Source: Verrucomicrobiia bacterium (GTDB taxonomy: Bacteria > Verrucomicrobiota > Verrucomicrobiia > Verrucomicrobiales > Akkermansiaceae). Taken from it: DNA of 64,000 nucleotides. The notes under the pieces were generated by a model. It was not told the DNA's origin and did no database searches. It saw nothing but the letters and a program-made list of their open reading frames with translations. Shown here in pieces: positions 51,046-62,600 of this stretch. The first letter of the stretch is position 1, and each line of letters opens with the position of its first letter. A program made the position numbers and the translations under genes. The stretch lies in the NCBI GenBank assembly GCA_947462875.1, contig CANHQJ010000009.1, positions 79,954 through 143,953 of the forward strand, given 5' to 3'.

Positions 51046-51858
51046 TCACAAGGGGCGTGCGTAGGTCTGGCAGCGGTTCGTCCAGCCGGCGCGCCAACGT
51101 GCTTCTCCGCGGGCGGGCGGTGAGTTCTCGATGCGGCGGTTCAGGCATCGGGTGGCGGCAGCGGCGAATTCCGTGGCAGCGGTGGCTCCGCTCGGCACGT
51201 CTTTCATTTCGCCGAGCACTTGCAGCAGGCCCCAGCCTCTGCCGTTGTAGCGTTCGCCGGTGTTGAGACCATCGCCTTTGAAATTGACGTAATCGATGAG
51301 CGCATACTGGCCATGTGCGGTGGCGGCGACTTTTTGGTAATTGTTTGCGATGCGCTCTCGCTCGCTGGCGGGGGCACCGGCGAGGATCTTCGGCAGGGCG
51401 GCGCGTGAGCGGGTGATGATGAAATCGGTCTGCAAGGTCACGGTCGAGGCTAGCCATTGGCGCAGCTCATTCATGCGCGCGCTGCGGAAATCGCTTTTGA
51501 ATTCGGCGGGGGAATTCCAGGGTGCGTGTGGCGAGAGCGCGACCGCTGGAGGCGTGACACCGCGCTGCTTGCAGTATGCCATGAACTGCGGCCAAGACTC
51601 GGTGAAGGGGCCTTTGTGCGAGGCGGTGTACCAGATGAAATGTCCGATGCCGAGCGAAGGAAACTCTTCGCCGGCATTCCACGTGGTGAGGCCATCGACA
51701 GAACCGCCGCATTCGTTTTGCCAGATTTTTTTGCCGATGGCGGCTTTTTGCGAAGCGGTCAGTTCGGGCAGGGGCGTGGAATTTTGTGCCGAGGAAGACG
51801 AGGAAAAGGGCGCGCAACTCAGCGTTGCGAGACAGAGGGCGAAGGTGAGGATTTTCAT
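51046..51858 (-). CDS. Exported lysozyme-fold-like protein
   Basis: The product has 270 residues from the ATG at 51858 (MKILTFALCLATLSC); the longer frame upstream is out of register with the neighbouring gene. The signal may be of lipoprotein type. The conserved core is IWQNECGGSVDGLTTWNAGE followed by EFPSLGIGHFIWYTASHKGP (residues about 45-84), with Glu residues placed as in lysozyme/transglycosylase-like folds, and later YNGRGWGLLQVLGEM (about 209-223). I infer a muramidase-like peptidoglycan enzyme; the family name is not known to me. Its start overlaps the stop of the next gene (ATGA). Confidence 0.73.
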   Translation of the reverse strand: MKILTFALCLATLSCAPFSSSSSAQNSTPLPELTASQKAAIGKKIWQNECGGSVDGLTTWNAGEEFPSLGIGHFIWYTASHKGPFTESWPQFMAYCKQRGVTPPAVALSPHAPWNSPAEFKSDFRSARMNELRQWLASTVTLQTDFIITRSRAALPKILAGAPASERERIANNYQKVAATAHGQYALIDYVNFKGDGLNTGERYNGRGWGLLQVLGEMKDVPSGATAATEFAAAATRCLNRRIENSPPARGEARWRAGWTNRCQTYARPL

Positions 51859-52256
51859 GGTGAGTCGGATGGTGGAGTTTCGATGGATGAGAGGGATGGG
51901 GGAGTTTCGTGAGAAGGTTCGGGCTCGATGACTTTCGCTTTGCGCATCATCAGGCGGTAGGTGATGTAGGCGAGCAGGATGCCCGAGATCATACAAATGG
52001 CGAGCTTGCGCCATTGTTGTTTTTTGCGGATTGAAATGACGGGAGTCTCGATGACCGAGCTGATGTAGCGCACCTCCACGGCGATCTCGTCATTTTCGGC
52101 GATCCACATGGTTCCGGCATCGGTGGTCTTGGGCGCCAGCACTAGGCCGCTGGTGCTGCCGACGTAGGAAGCCGTGCTCAGCAAGTAGCCGCAGGTCGCT
52201 ACCGCCGCGCCGAGCGTGAGGCCAAATACGGCGCACTTGAGGGAGAAAAAGGTCAT
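51855..52256 (-). CDS. Small two-helix membrane protein
   Basis: The 133-residue protein has two transmembrane segments (FSLKCAVFGLTLGAAVATCG, about residues 4-23, and LAICMISGILLAYITYRLMM, about 85-104) around a periplasmic beta-like loop (GTMWIAENDEIAVEVRYISS), and a Pro/Ser-rich cytoplasmic tail. It overlaps pdxA upstream and the lysozyme-like gene downstream by 4 bases each, so the three are made together. No family recognised. Confidence 0.68.
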   Translation of the reverse strand: MTFFSLKCAVFGLTLGAAVATCGYLLSTASYVGSTSGLVLAPKTTDAGTMWIAENDEIAVEVRYISSVIETPVISIRKKQQWRKLAICMISGILLAYITYRLMMRKAKVIEPEPSHETPPSLSSIETPPSDSP

Positions 52257-53131
52257 GGGATCTGGTCGGATGTTATCATTTCCGCCGCGCGTTGCAAGGC
52301 TCTCAGCATCGAAGAATGATGGGCGATGTTTTTCCCCGCGATGGCGAACGCCGTGCCGTGGTCGGGGCTGAGCCGTGGGCGCGGCAGGCCGAGGGTGATG
52401 TTGACGGCGTTATCGAAGTCGAGCAGTTTCAGCGGGATCAATCCCTGATCGTGATACATGCACAAAACGGCATCGTAGTCGCCGCGCGCCGCATCGCGGA
52501 AAATGGCATCCGGCACGTGAGGTCCGGAAAACGCACCGATGCCGAGCGCCTGTAATTGCTCGATCGCAGGGGTGATGATCTCGATTTCCTCGCGTCCGAA
52601 GGCACCATTTTCTCCGGCGTGCGGATTCAGCCCGCAAACAGCGATGCGCGGCGAGCGACGCAGGCGTTTCCGCATGTATTCCGCGAGATGGGTGCCGCTT
52701 TGCACGATGGAGGCTTGGGAAAGGGAGCGGGCGACATCGGCGAGAGGAATGTGAATGGTGACCAGTGCCACCGTCAGATGATCTCCGGTGAGGCACATCG
52801 TCACGTCGGAGGCTCCCAGGCGATCGCAGAAAAATTCCGTTTGTCCGGGGTAGGGGAAGCCGATGGCTTGCAGCCCCTCCTTCGAGACAGGTCCCGTCAC
52901 GACGGCATCCGCGGTGCCCTCGCGCAAGCGCCGCGCGGCTTCCTCCAGAGCATCGAGCGCGATGCGCGCGGAGGCTGCATCGGGTTTTCCCGGTGTGCTT
53001 GTGTCGTCATACGGCAACAGCAGGTAGTCGCAGTGCTGCGGCAGCTCGGGGGAGGCCAGCGCCTTGGCGATGATCTCCGGCCCGATGCCTGCGGGATCGC
53101 CCGGGGTGATGAGAATGAGTGGGCGTTTCAT
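52253..53131 (-). CDS. pdxA: 4-hydroxythreonine-4-phosphate dehydrogenase
   Basis: It oxidises 4-phospho-hydroxythreonine in the vitamin B6 pathway. The start is the ATG at 53131 (MKRPLILITPGDPAGIGPEI); 292 residues, about 35 shorter than E. coli PdxA. The family blocks are present: VTGPVSKEGLQAIGFPYPGQ, then TEFF (about residues 83-106), VTIHIPLADVA with its metal His (about 127-137), VCGLNPHAGENGAFG and AVLCMYHDQGLIPLKLL with the third metal His (about 221-237). At the first metal position the usual G-H-T-E is G-Q-T-E, a possible change in metal binding. No other pdx gene is near. Confidence 0.92.
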   Translation of the reverse strand: MKRPLILITPGDPAGIGPEIIAKALASPELPQHCDYLLLPYDDTSTPGKPDAASARIALDALEEAARRLREGTADAVVTGPVSKEGLQAIGFPYPGQTEFFCDRLGASDVTMCLTGDHLTVALVTIHIPLADVARSLSQASIVQSGTHLAEYMRKRLRRSPRIAVCGLNPHAGENGAFGREEIEIITPAIEQLQALGIGAFSGPHVPDAIFRDAARGDYDAVLCMYHDQGLIPLKLLDFDNAVNITLGLPRPRLSPDHGTAFAIAGKNIAHHSSMLRALQRAAEMITSDQIP

Positions 53132-53136
53132 GAGAA

Positions 53137-53466
53137 TCACGGATCGACAAGTTTGCGCAGAAATTGATTTTTTCCAATAAGCTCTTCCATTCGTTTGTCA
53201 TTGCGCCGGAGTTTCACCATTGCTGTGATCAGCAGCCATAATGAGATCAATACCAACAGCGTGCAGCCGCCCAGCACGGGAACCAACAGGAATAAAATAT
53301 CGCCCGGTTTGTACCATTGCGACGTCGCAATCAGAACCGAGCCGATGGACAGTGGAATCGAAAAGATCGCGATGCCGGTGCGCAGAAGCGACAGGGCCGT
53401 GCGCTTTTCCGAGAGCAGCAGATTGACCTCATCGAGAACGTATTCGCGGGGATCCTGTTTCTGCAT
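53137..53466 (-). CDS. DUF202-like small membrane protein
   Basis: The product has 109 residues from the ATG at 53466; an upstream 13-residue extension begins at 53505. SEKRTALSLLRTGIAIFSIP (about residues 18-37) is the core of DUF202/YidH-like proteins, with a conserved R-T pair before the first helix. A second helix is LFLLVPVLGGCTLLVLISLW (about 56-75), and the end is basic. DUF202 proteins are small membrane proteins of unknown role. The stop lies 5 bases before the pdxA ATG, so the two may share a transcript. Confidence 0.78.
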   Translation of the reverse strand: MQKQDPREYVLDEVNLLLSEKRTALSLLRTGIAIFSIPLSIGSVLIATSQWYKPGDILFLLVPVLGGCTLLVLISLWLLITAMVKLRRNDKRMEELIGKNQFLRKLVDP

Positions 53467-53618
53467 GAGGAAACCATAGAAAAAAAACCGGCAATATCCA
53501 ATCAAAATGCGTGCGACGTGATCGATTCTTGGGAGCTGTTAGCCCTTGCGTGAAACGATCGCCGGGTTCATTCCCGCTTTACAATGGCATTGTCTGGTGT
53601 AGGTAGTCGCTCCCGCGT

Positions 53619-54989
53619 ATGTCCATTTCCGCACTGCAGCTTTTCACCATCGGCATCGGTCCATCGTCATCGCATACCGTCGGTCCGATGCGTGCGGCCT
53701 GGCAATTCCGGCAACAGCTGATGGAGCATGCGCGGCGGAAGGAAATCGCGCGCGTCGGCTGTGATCTGTATGGCTCGCTGGCTGCCACGGGCAAAGGCCA
53801 CGGCACCGATACGGCGATCATGCTGGGATTCCTCGGCGAGGAGCCGGAGACGGTGGATGTCGATCAGGTGGATCAGAAAATCGCTTCGCTGCGCGAGATC
53901 GGAAAGATCGCCCTCGCCGCGGGGGGGCTGGTGGCTTTCGATGGCAAAGCGGATCTGAGTTTCAAGCGCCTCAAGCCGCTGCCGCTGCACCCGAACGGCA
54001 TTCATTTTTTCGCGGTGGATCAAAAAGGCGAGATCGTGCACGAGCAGGTGGTCTATTCGTTAGGCGGCGGCTTCATCGCAACCGAAGAGCAGATGAAGGC
54101 CAAAGCGGATGACGTGCAAGTGCCGTATCCGTTCAAGTCTGCGGCGGAACTCATGCATCTGTGCCAGGAACATGGCCTCACGGTGAGCGAGCTGACACTG
54201 GCCAACGAGGCATCCTTTCGTCCTGAGGCGGAAACGCGCGCCAGCCTGCAAGCGATCTGGCGGGCGATGCAGGACTGTGTGAAACGCGGCATCACGCGCG
54301 ATGGCACCTTGCCCGGTGGACTGCATGTGAAACGCCGGGCGAAACAAAACTACGACCAAATGTGCCAGCGTCCGGAAGCGGCCCTGGCGGATCCTTTGTC
54401 GATTCTCGACTGGGTGAATCTCTATGCTCTCGCCGTTAATGAAGAAAATGCTGCCGGTGGGCGGGTGGTGACAGCGCCGACAAACGGTGCGGCAGGCATC
54501 ATCCCGGCGGTGCTGCATTATGCCGTGCGTTTCCGCAATTCTCCTCATCCCGATGGCGTCGAGCGCTTCCTCCTCACCGCGGCGGCGATCGGCATGCTCT
54601 ACAAACGCAATGCATCCATTTCCGGTGCCGAGGCCGGTTGTCAGGGGGAAGTGGGCGTGGCTTGTTCGATGGCGGCGGCGGGCTTGGTGGAGTATCTGGG
54701 TGGCTCGATCCGACAGGTCGAAAACGCCGCGGAAATCGGCATGGAGCACAATCTCGGACTGACCTGCGATCCCATCGGCGGGCTGGTGCAGATCCCTTGC
54801 ATCGAACGCAACGCCATGGGCGCGGTCAAAGCGATCAACGCCTCGCGGCTGGCCCTTTCCTCGGACGGCACCCACTTTGTTTCGTTGGACAAAGTCATTC
54901 AGACCATGCGCGCCACCGGTCGCGACATGAATGCCAAATACAAGGAAACCTCGCGCGGCGGATTGGCCGTGAATGTGGTGGAGTGTTAG
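53619..54989 (+). CDS. sdaA: L-serine ammonia-lyase (single-chain, iron-sulfur type)
   Basis: It deaminates L-serine to pyruvate and ammonia with a [4Fe-4S] cluster. The N-terminal domain opens [20 protein letters not shown] (residues about 8-27). The alpha domain has [19 protein letters not shown] (about 334-352) and [20 protein letters not shown] (about 384-403); these cysteines are the cluster ligands. The length of 456 residues equals that of E. coli SdaA. It diverges from the DUF202-like gene and converges on xseA with a 4-base overlap of stops. Confidence 0.96.
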   Translation: MSISALQLFTIGIGPSSSHTVGPMRAAWQFRQQLMEHARRKEIARVGCDLYGSLAATGKGHGTDTAIMLGFLGEEPETVDVDQVDQKIASLREIGKIALAAGGLVAFDGKADLSFKRLKPLPLHPNGIHFFAVDQKGEIVHEQVVYSLGGGFIATEEQMKAKADDVQVPYPFKSAAELMHLCQEHGLTVSELTLANEASFRPEAETRASLQAIWRAMQDCVKRGITRDGTLPGGLHVKRRAKQNYDQMCQRPEAALADPLSILDWVNLYALAVNEENAAGGRVVTAPTNGAAGIIPAVLHYAVRFRNSPHPDGVERFLLTAAAIGMLYKRNASISGAEAGCQGEVGVACSMAAAGLVEYLGGSIRQVENAAEIGMEHNLGLTCDPIGGLVQIPCIERNAMGAVKAINASRLALSSDGTHFVSLDKVIQTMRATGRDMNAKYKETSRGGLAVNVVEC

Positions 54990-56347
54990 TCCACTGAATC
55001 GTTTTTCTGGTCGGTCGCGATGCTCCGCACCGATCCATCGGCCAGGCGGGTGATCAGGTTCATTCCTTCCCTGACATCCTTCGCGCTGCGGATGATGTTT
55101 CCTTTTTCATCAAAAGTGATCGAGTAACCGCGCTGGAGCGATGACTCCGGGCCCAGGGTGCGCAGCATGACCTCGAGGTGACGCAGGTGTTTTTCCTGGT
55201 CCAGCAACGCCTGCTGAATCGAGCCCTGGAGTCTGCGGCGCAGTTCGTCCAGGCCGGTCTCGCGGCGTTGCAGGATGAGGCGCGGGTGCAGGGTGCGGTG
55301 GGCGGTTTGCAATTGCTCCATCCGCTGCATGCGCTGTTGCCACTGGTGCTCGATCGCGCGCTGCAGGCGATCGCGGATGTTATCGAGCCGCATGACGGGC
55401 TCGCGCAGCAGTCGCTCGCCGCGTCGCTGCAAGGCACCGCGACGCATGGCATCGAGCTGATAATGCCATTGCTGCAAGCGGGCCGCAGTGTTCTGTTTTA
55501 TGCGGCGGTGCAACAGCTGCAGACGATTCGCGAGCTCCGCGCTGTCCGGCACGGCCAGTTCCGCCGCTGCGCTCGGGGTGGGGGCGCGCAGATCGGCGAC
55601 GAAATCCGCGATGGTGAAATCGATTTCGTGACCCACGGCGGAAATCACGGGAATCGGGCAGCGGGCGATCGCTCGCGCGACGATTTCTTCGTTAAAACAC
55701 CAGAGATCCTCCAGCGAACCGCCACCGCGCCCCACGATCAGCACGTCGCAGGTGGGCAAGTCGTAGCGATCCGGATCAGAAAAAGCCGCGATCGCCGCCG
55801 CGATTTCCCGCTCGGCACCTCTGCCCTGAACCCGAACGGGCAGCAGGTAGAGCCGCACCCATGGCGCGCGGCGGGCGATGACTTGCTGGATGTCCTGGAG
55901 CACGGCGCCGGTCTCCGAGGTCACGATGCCGATGCGGCGGGGAAAGCGGGGGATCGCCTTTTTCCGTTCCGCGGCAAACAGACCCTCGGCGTTCAACTGG
56001 CGTTTCAGCGCCTCGAATTTCGCCTGCAAGTCTCCCAAGCCCGCCGCCTCCGCCCGCATCACGATGATCTGCAAGCTGCCGCGTGCCTCGTAGATGGTGG
56101 TTTCGGCAAAAACGCGCACCTTCGCCCCGTCCTGCAACGCCTCATGGCCGCTGCGCTTGCGGGCGCCGAACATCGCGCACTGGATCTGCGCGTGGTCGTC
56201 CTTCAGCGTGAAGTACCAGTGCCCGCTCGCCTGTTTCTTGAGGTTGCTCACTTCCCCCTCCACCCACACCTCGCCGACCTCGATCTCGACGACATTCTTG
56301 ATGCGCCGCAGCAACTGGGTGACAGAGAGTGTTTTGGCTTCAGACAC
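54986..56347 (-). CDS. xseA: Exodeoxyribonuclease VII large subunit
   Basis: The nuclease subunit of exonuclease VII, which trims single-stranded DNA. It starts at a GTG at 56347 (Val-Ser-Glu-Ala-Lys read as Met at position 1). An N-terminal OB fold (VEGEVSNLKKQASGHWYFTL, residues about 24-43) is followed by the catalytic domain with RIGIVTSETGAVLQDIQQVI (about 137-156) and DVLIVGRGGGSLEDLWCFNE (about 200-219), and a long Arg/Gln/Leu-rich coiled coil (about 270-400). The length of 453 residues is normal. The small subunit gene xseB is not adjacent. Confidence 0.95.
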   Translation of the reverse strand: MSEAKTLSVTQLLRRIKNVVEIEVGEVWVEGEVSNLKKQASGHWYFTLKDDHAQIQCAMFGARKRSGHEALQDGAKVRVFAETTIYEARGSLQIIVMRAEAAGLGDLQAKFEALKRQLNAEGLFAAERKKAIPRFPRRIGIVTSETGAVLQDIQQVIARRAPWVRLYLLPVRVQGRGAEREIAAAIAAFSDPDRYDLPTCDVLIVGRGGGSLEDLWCFNEEIVARAIARCPIPVISAVGHEIDFTIADFVADLRAPTPSAAAELAVPDSAELANRLQLLHRRIKQNTAARLQQWHYQLDAMRRGALQRRGERLLREPVMRLDNIRDRLQRAIEHQWQQRMQRMEQLQTAHRTLHPRLILQRRETGLDELRRRLQGSIQQALLDQEKHLRHLEVMLRTLGPESSLQRGYSITFDEKGNIIRSAKDVREGMNLITRLADGSVRSIATDQKNDSVD

Positions 56348-56540
56348 TGGCCTATGCTGTGGCCGGCAGGGGAGAAGGGCAAGGCAAAATCATCCGATCC
56401 CTCGCCGCGGCAGGTTCCATGCGAAAAATCGAAAATTTTCCGCCTCGTAGCTTGCCAATTCCGTGGAATCCGATACTGTCCGCGCGCACGCTTGGCACAC
56501 CGATTGCTGCGGGCGACTGATTCATTTTCTCCAAACATCC

Positions 56541-59213
<2,673 letters not shown>

Positions 59214-59216
59214 CCC

Positions 59217-59237
59217 GTGGCGGCGGAATCCTTCCGC
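59217..59237. repeat. Single REP-like arm, GTGG family, behind acnA
   Basis: It reads GTGG, C, then GGCGGAA, loop TCC, TTCCGCA, with a mismatch only at the base of the stem. It starts 4 bases after the acnA stop. The tetranucleotide, spacing, stem length and loop size equal those of the arms in the 72-bp elements at 1381 and 4834, though the stem sequence differs. Confidence 0.65.
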
Positions 59238-59253
59238 ATTGCCAAAACTCATC

Positions 59254-59288
59254 ACGCCCGCTTTTCCGCCACGAAAAGCGGGCGTTTT
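59254..59288 (+). terminator. Rho-independent terminator after acnA
   Basis: ACGCCCGCTTTT and AAAAGCGGGCGT form a perfect 12-bp stem with an 8-nt loop, followed by TTTG, 40 bases after the acnA stop. It is read best on the plus strand. Confidence 0.9.
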
Positions 59289-59298
59289 GTTTCACCAC

Positions 59299-59368
59299 CC
59301 GGAGCGCGGACCTCCCGGTCCGCATGATCGTGGGGAAGAAGAAGCGGACCAGGAGGTCCGCGCTCCGG
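59299..59368. repeat. REP-like double-hairpin element, GGAG family (GCGGACC stem)
   Basis: A 70-bp inverted repeat. Each arm is CC, GGAG, C, then a 7-bp stem GCGGACC / GGTCCGC with a 4-nt loop (TCCC left, TCCT right when complemented). The two 25-bp arms match at 24 positions; the spacer is 20 bases. It lies just behind the acnA terminator. An extra direct GGATCCGCGCTCC follows at 59370-59382, possibly a decayed third piece. Confidence 0.82.
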
Positions 59369-59646
59369 TGGATCCGCGCTCCATTTGCTCACGACTTTTC
59401 GTTTTTTCCTGCAAAATACGGGCGATTTTGGTTCGCATATCTTAAGCATGCGCTCCACGCCAGGGCATGGCATGAATCGTGCTTTTCCCACTGCGTTCTC
59501 AGGCAGCGCACCCGAGTTTTTCCCCTCAAGATTCAGTTGCGCGCATCCCGAAACTCGTTACGATGTGACGACTTCGTTGCCGAAAATCTGCCTTGTTTTC
59601 CCTAACATCCTTTATGATTTCACCGCACACCGACACGCATCATTGT

Positions 59647-62600
59647 ATGAACTCGAACAAAACTCATCTCTCGCAAGGACTTCCCTCCTTGTTCCAACGC
59701 CTCAAAGTTCCTTTCACATCGGCGTTGTTAGGTGCCATGGGAATCGCTGCCCTGCCGCACATGGCTTCCGCGCAACAGTCGATCACATCACACAGCACGC
59801 TGACGCAGAATTTTGACGGAATGGGATCAAGTGGAACAGCCGCTCTGCCATCAGGATTTCGATTGGGTACGAACTGGGGCACAGGAACTAGTGCCACGAC
59901 GCTGGCATATGGTACCACAGGAACAGGCGCAGTTACTGGAAGTTCACCTGGCGGTGTGATTAACTGGGCCAATGGCATCACAGCTTCAGCAACTGATCGT
60001 GGTCTGGGATTTTTGACAACTGGTAGTTTTACTGCTCCAACCTCTATTATATACGCTTTCACCAATAATACAGGTGCAACGGTCGTATCCTTGGATTTGG
60101 CATGGGACTATGAAAAATATCGCTCGGGTTCTCGCGCTTTCAATTGGACTTTTTTTCACGGCAATACGGCAACGGCAGCAACTGCGGCTACGGCAGGGGA
60201 TCAATCGTACCCAGCGGATGCCAATAACAATGTAATTTCGAATCCACCTTTATCCACCAGCAAAAGTTTCACCCTTTCAGGACTGAACATTGCGAATGGA
60301 AGCACGTATTACTTGCGCTGGACATACACAGGGGTGGGTAATACTACTAATGCACAAGGCCTGGCGATTGATAACTTCTCGGTCAAAACCACGCCTGATG
60401 CGACCCAACCTGCGATCACGGGCATAGCCACGGCAGCGGCTTTCACCACCACGTATGGCACGGCATCGGTGGCACAGACTTTCCCGATTTCCGGTGTCAA
60501 CTTGACTGCGGATTTGATCGCCACCGCTCCTACCGGATTTGAAGTATCCGCTGACGGTATCACCTACGGCACTGCGGCAACATTTCTGCAAACCAGTGGC
60601 TCTGCCAGCGGCACCTTGCGCATCCGTCTCGCTGCCACGGCTGCCGTCACGGGAACCTACAATGCGCAATCGATCGCTCTCACCAGCACGGGGGCAGCTA
60701 CGGTGAACATCACCACCTCCGCATCCGGCAATGCCGTCACCGCCAAGTCTCTGACCATCACGGGTCTCACAGCACAAAACAAAAACTGGGATGGCACCAC
60801 GGACGCTACCGTTACCGGAACTCCAGAGTATGTCGGTTTGGCCAACAGCGAAACTTTCTCCGTCGCTGGCACGGTCACCTGGGCCTTTGCCGATGCGAGC
60901 ATTGGTTCGGATAAAACCTTAGTCCGCACGGGCAGTTATTTGGCTCCCTCCACGAACTACACTGTCACTCAGCCCAGCTTTACGGCATCGATCGCTGGAT
61001 TGGCTCCTCCCGCTCCCGCCATCACGGAAATCACTGCGGGCAATCAGCAGTTGAGCGTGGCCTTCACCGCACCCGCGAACAATGGCGGCGTGGCGATCAC
61101 CAATTATGAATACTCGATCAATGGCGGCACCAATTGGATCACGCCCGATCCAGCTTCGACTGCGAGCCCGCTGTTGATCTTGGGTTTGACCAATGACGTC
61201 ACCTACAGCGTGCAACTGCGCGCGGTCAATGCGATCGGCAGCGGTGCGGCATCCACGACAGTGCAGGCTTCACCCGTCGCTCCTACCACCCCCACCATCA
61301 GTGTTACGCCCGCCATTCTCGGTGGCCCGCTGAGTTCCACCTACGGCGTGGCTTCCTCGCTGCAAAACCTGACCGTCTCCGGTTCCGTGCTTTCGGGTAA
61401 CTTGACCGTCACCGCGCCAGCAGGTCTGGAGTTGTCACTGGATACCGATGGTGTCTTTACCGATGAGCTTATTCTCACTGCTAGTGGCGGCAACGTTCCT
61501 GCTACGGTTCTTTACGTGCGACTTAAGGCTACGGCTCCTGCCGGTAGCTACAACGGTCTGAACATCGTGGTTTCCGGCGGTGGCGCTCCATCGCAAAGTG
61601 TCTCCACCACGGCCAGCGGTAACACGCAAGCGACCCAGGAGTTGACGATCACGGGATTGAGAGCTTCTGGCAGAGAATACGATGCCACCATGGATGTCAG
61701 TGTTTCTGGCACACCAGAATTCGCTGGCCTTGTCAACGGGGAAGAATTTACGCCCAGTGGCTCGGTCACATGGGCATTTTCGAACAAAACGGTGGGTACC
61801 GCCAAAGCTCTTGTCCGCACAGGTTCCTACGCGGCTCCTTCGGCCAATTACACGGTGACCCAACCCACACTCTCGGCCGACATTACCGCGAAAAACCTGA
61901 CGGTCACCGGGGCGGTGGTATCCACGCGTCCCTTCAACGCCACGACCACAGCCACGATCATCGGTGCGACTTTGTCGGGTGTGATTGAAACCGATGTGGT
62001 GACTCTCACCAACGCCACGTCAGGCGTTTTTGCCCAGGCCAACGTGGGGCAGGACATCAGCGTCACCACCACGATGGGACTCACGGGAGGGGATTCCGGC
62101 AACTACACCATCACACAGCCGACGCTCACAGGCACGATTGTCAAAGCGGACCAAACGATCACCTTCGCCGTATTGGCGGCGCGTTCGATCACCGATGCTC
62201 CCTTCAATCTCGTGGCCAGTGCTTCTTCGGGTCTTGCCGTGAGTTTTGCCAATTCAAACAATGCGGTGGCGACACTCGCAGGAGCTACGGTAACGATTGT
62301 CGGCGTGGGCTCCACGACCATCACTGCCAGCCAGGCGGGTGATGACAACTTCAACGAAGCCGTGATTGTGGAGCGCGAGTTGGTGGTCACTCCGGTGCCT
62401 TTGCTCTGGAACTTCACGGGTGCCACGACTGGCGCCGCGGCGAGCAGCCCAGCGAATGTGACTCCATCCGTGTTCTCTGGTGGCAATAATAATGGCACGG
62501 TCACCCTCATTACCTCCACAGCCGCTTCCACGACTTCGCTGGGTTTCAGCGGCACCAACAATGCGGGTGCTGCGGCCCGCGCTGGCGCTCTCAACACCGC

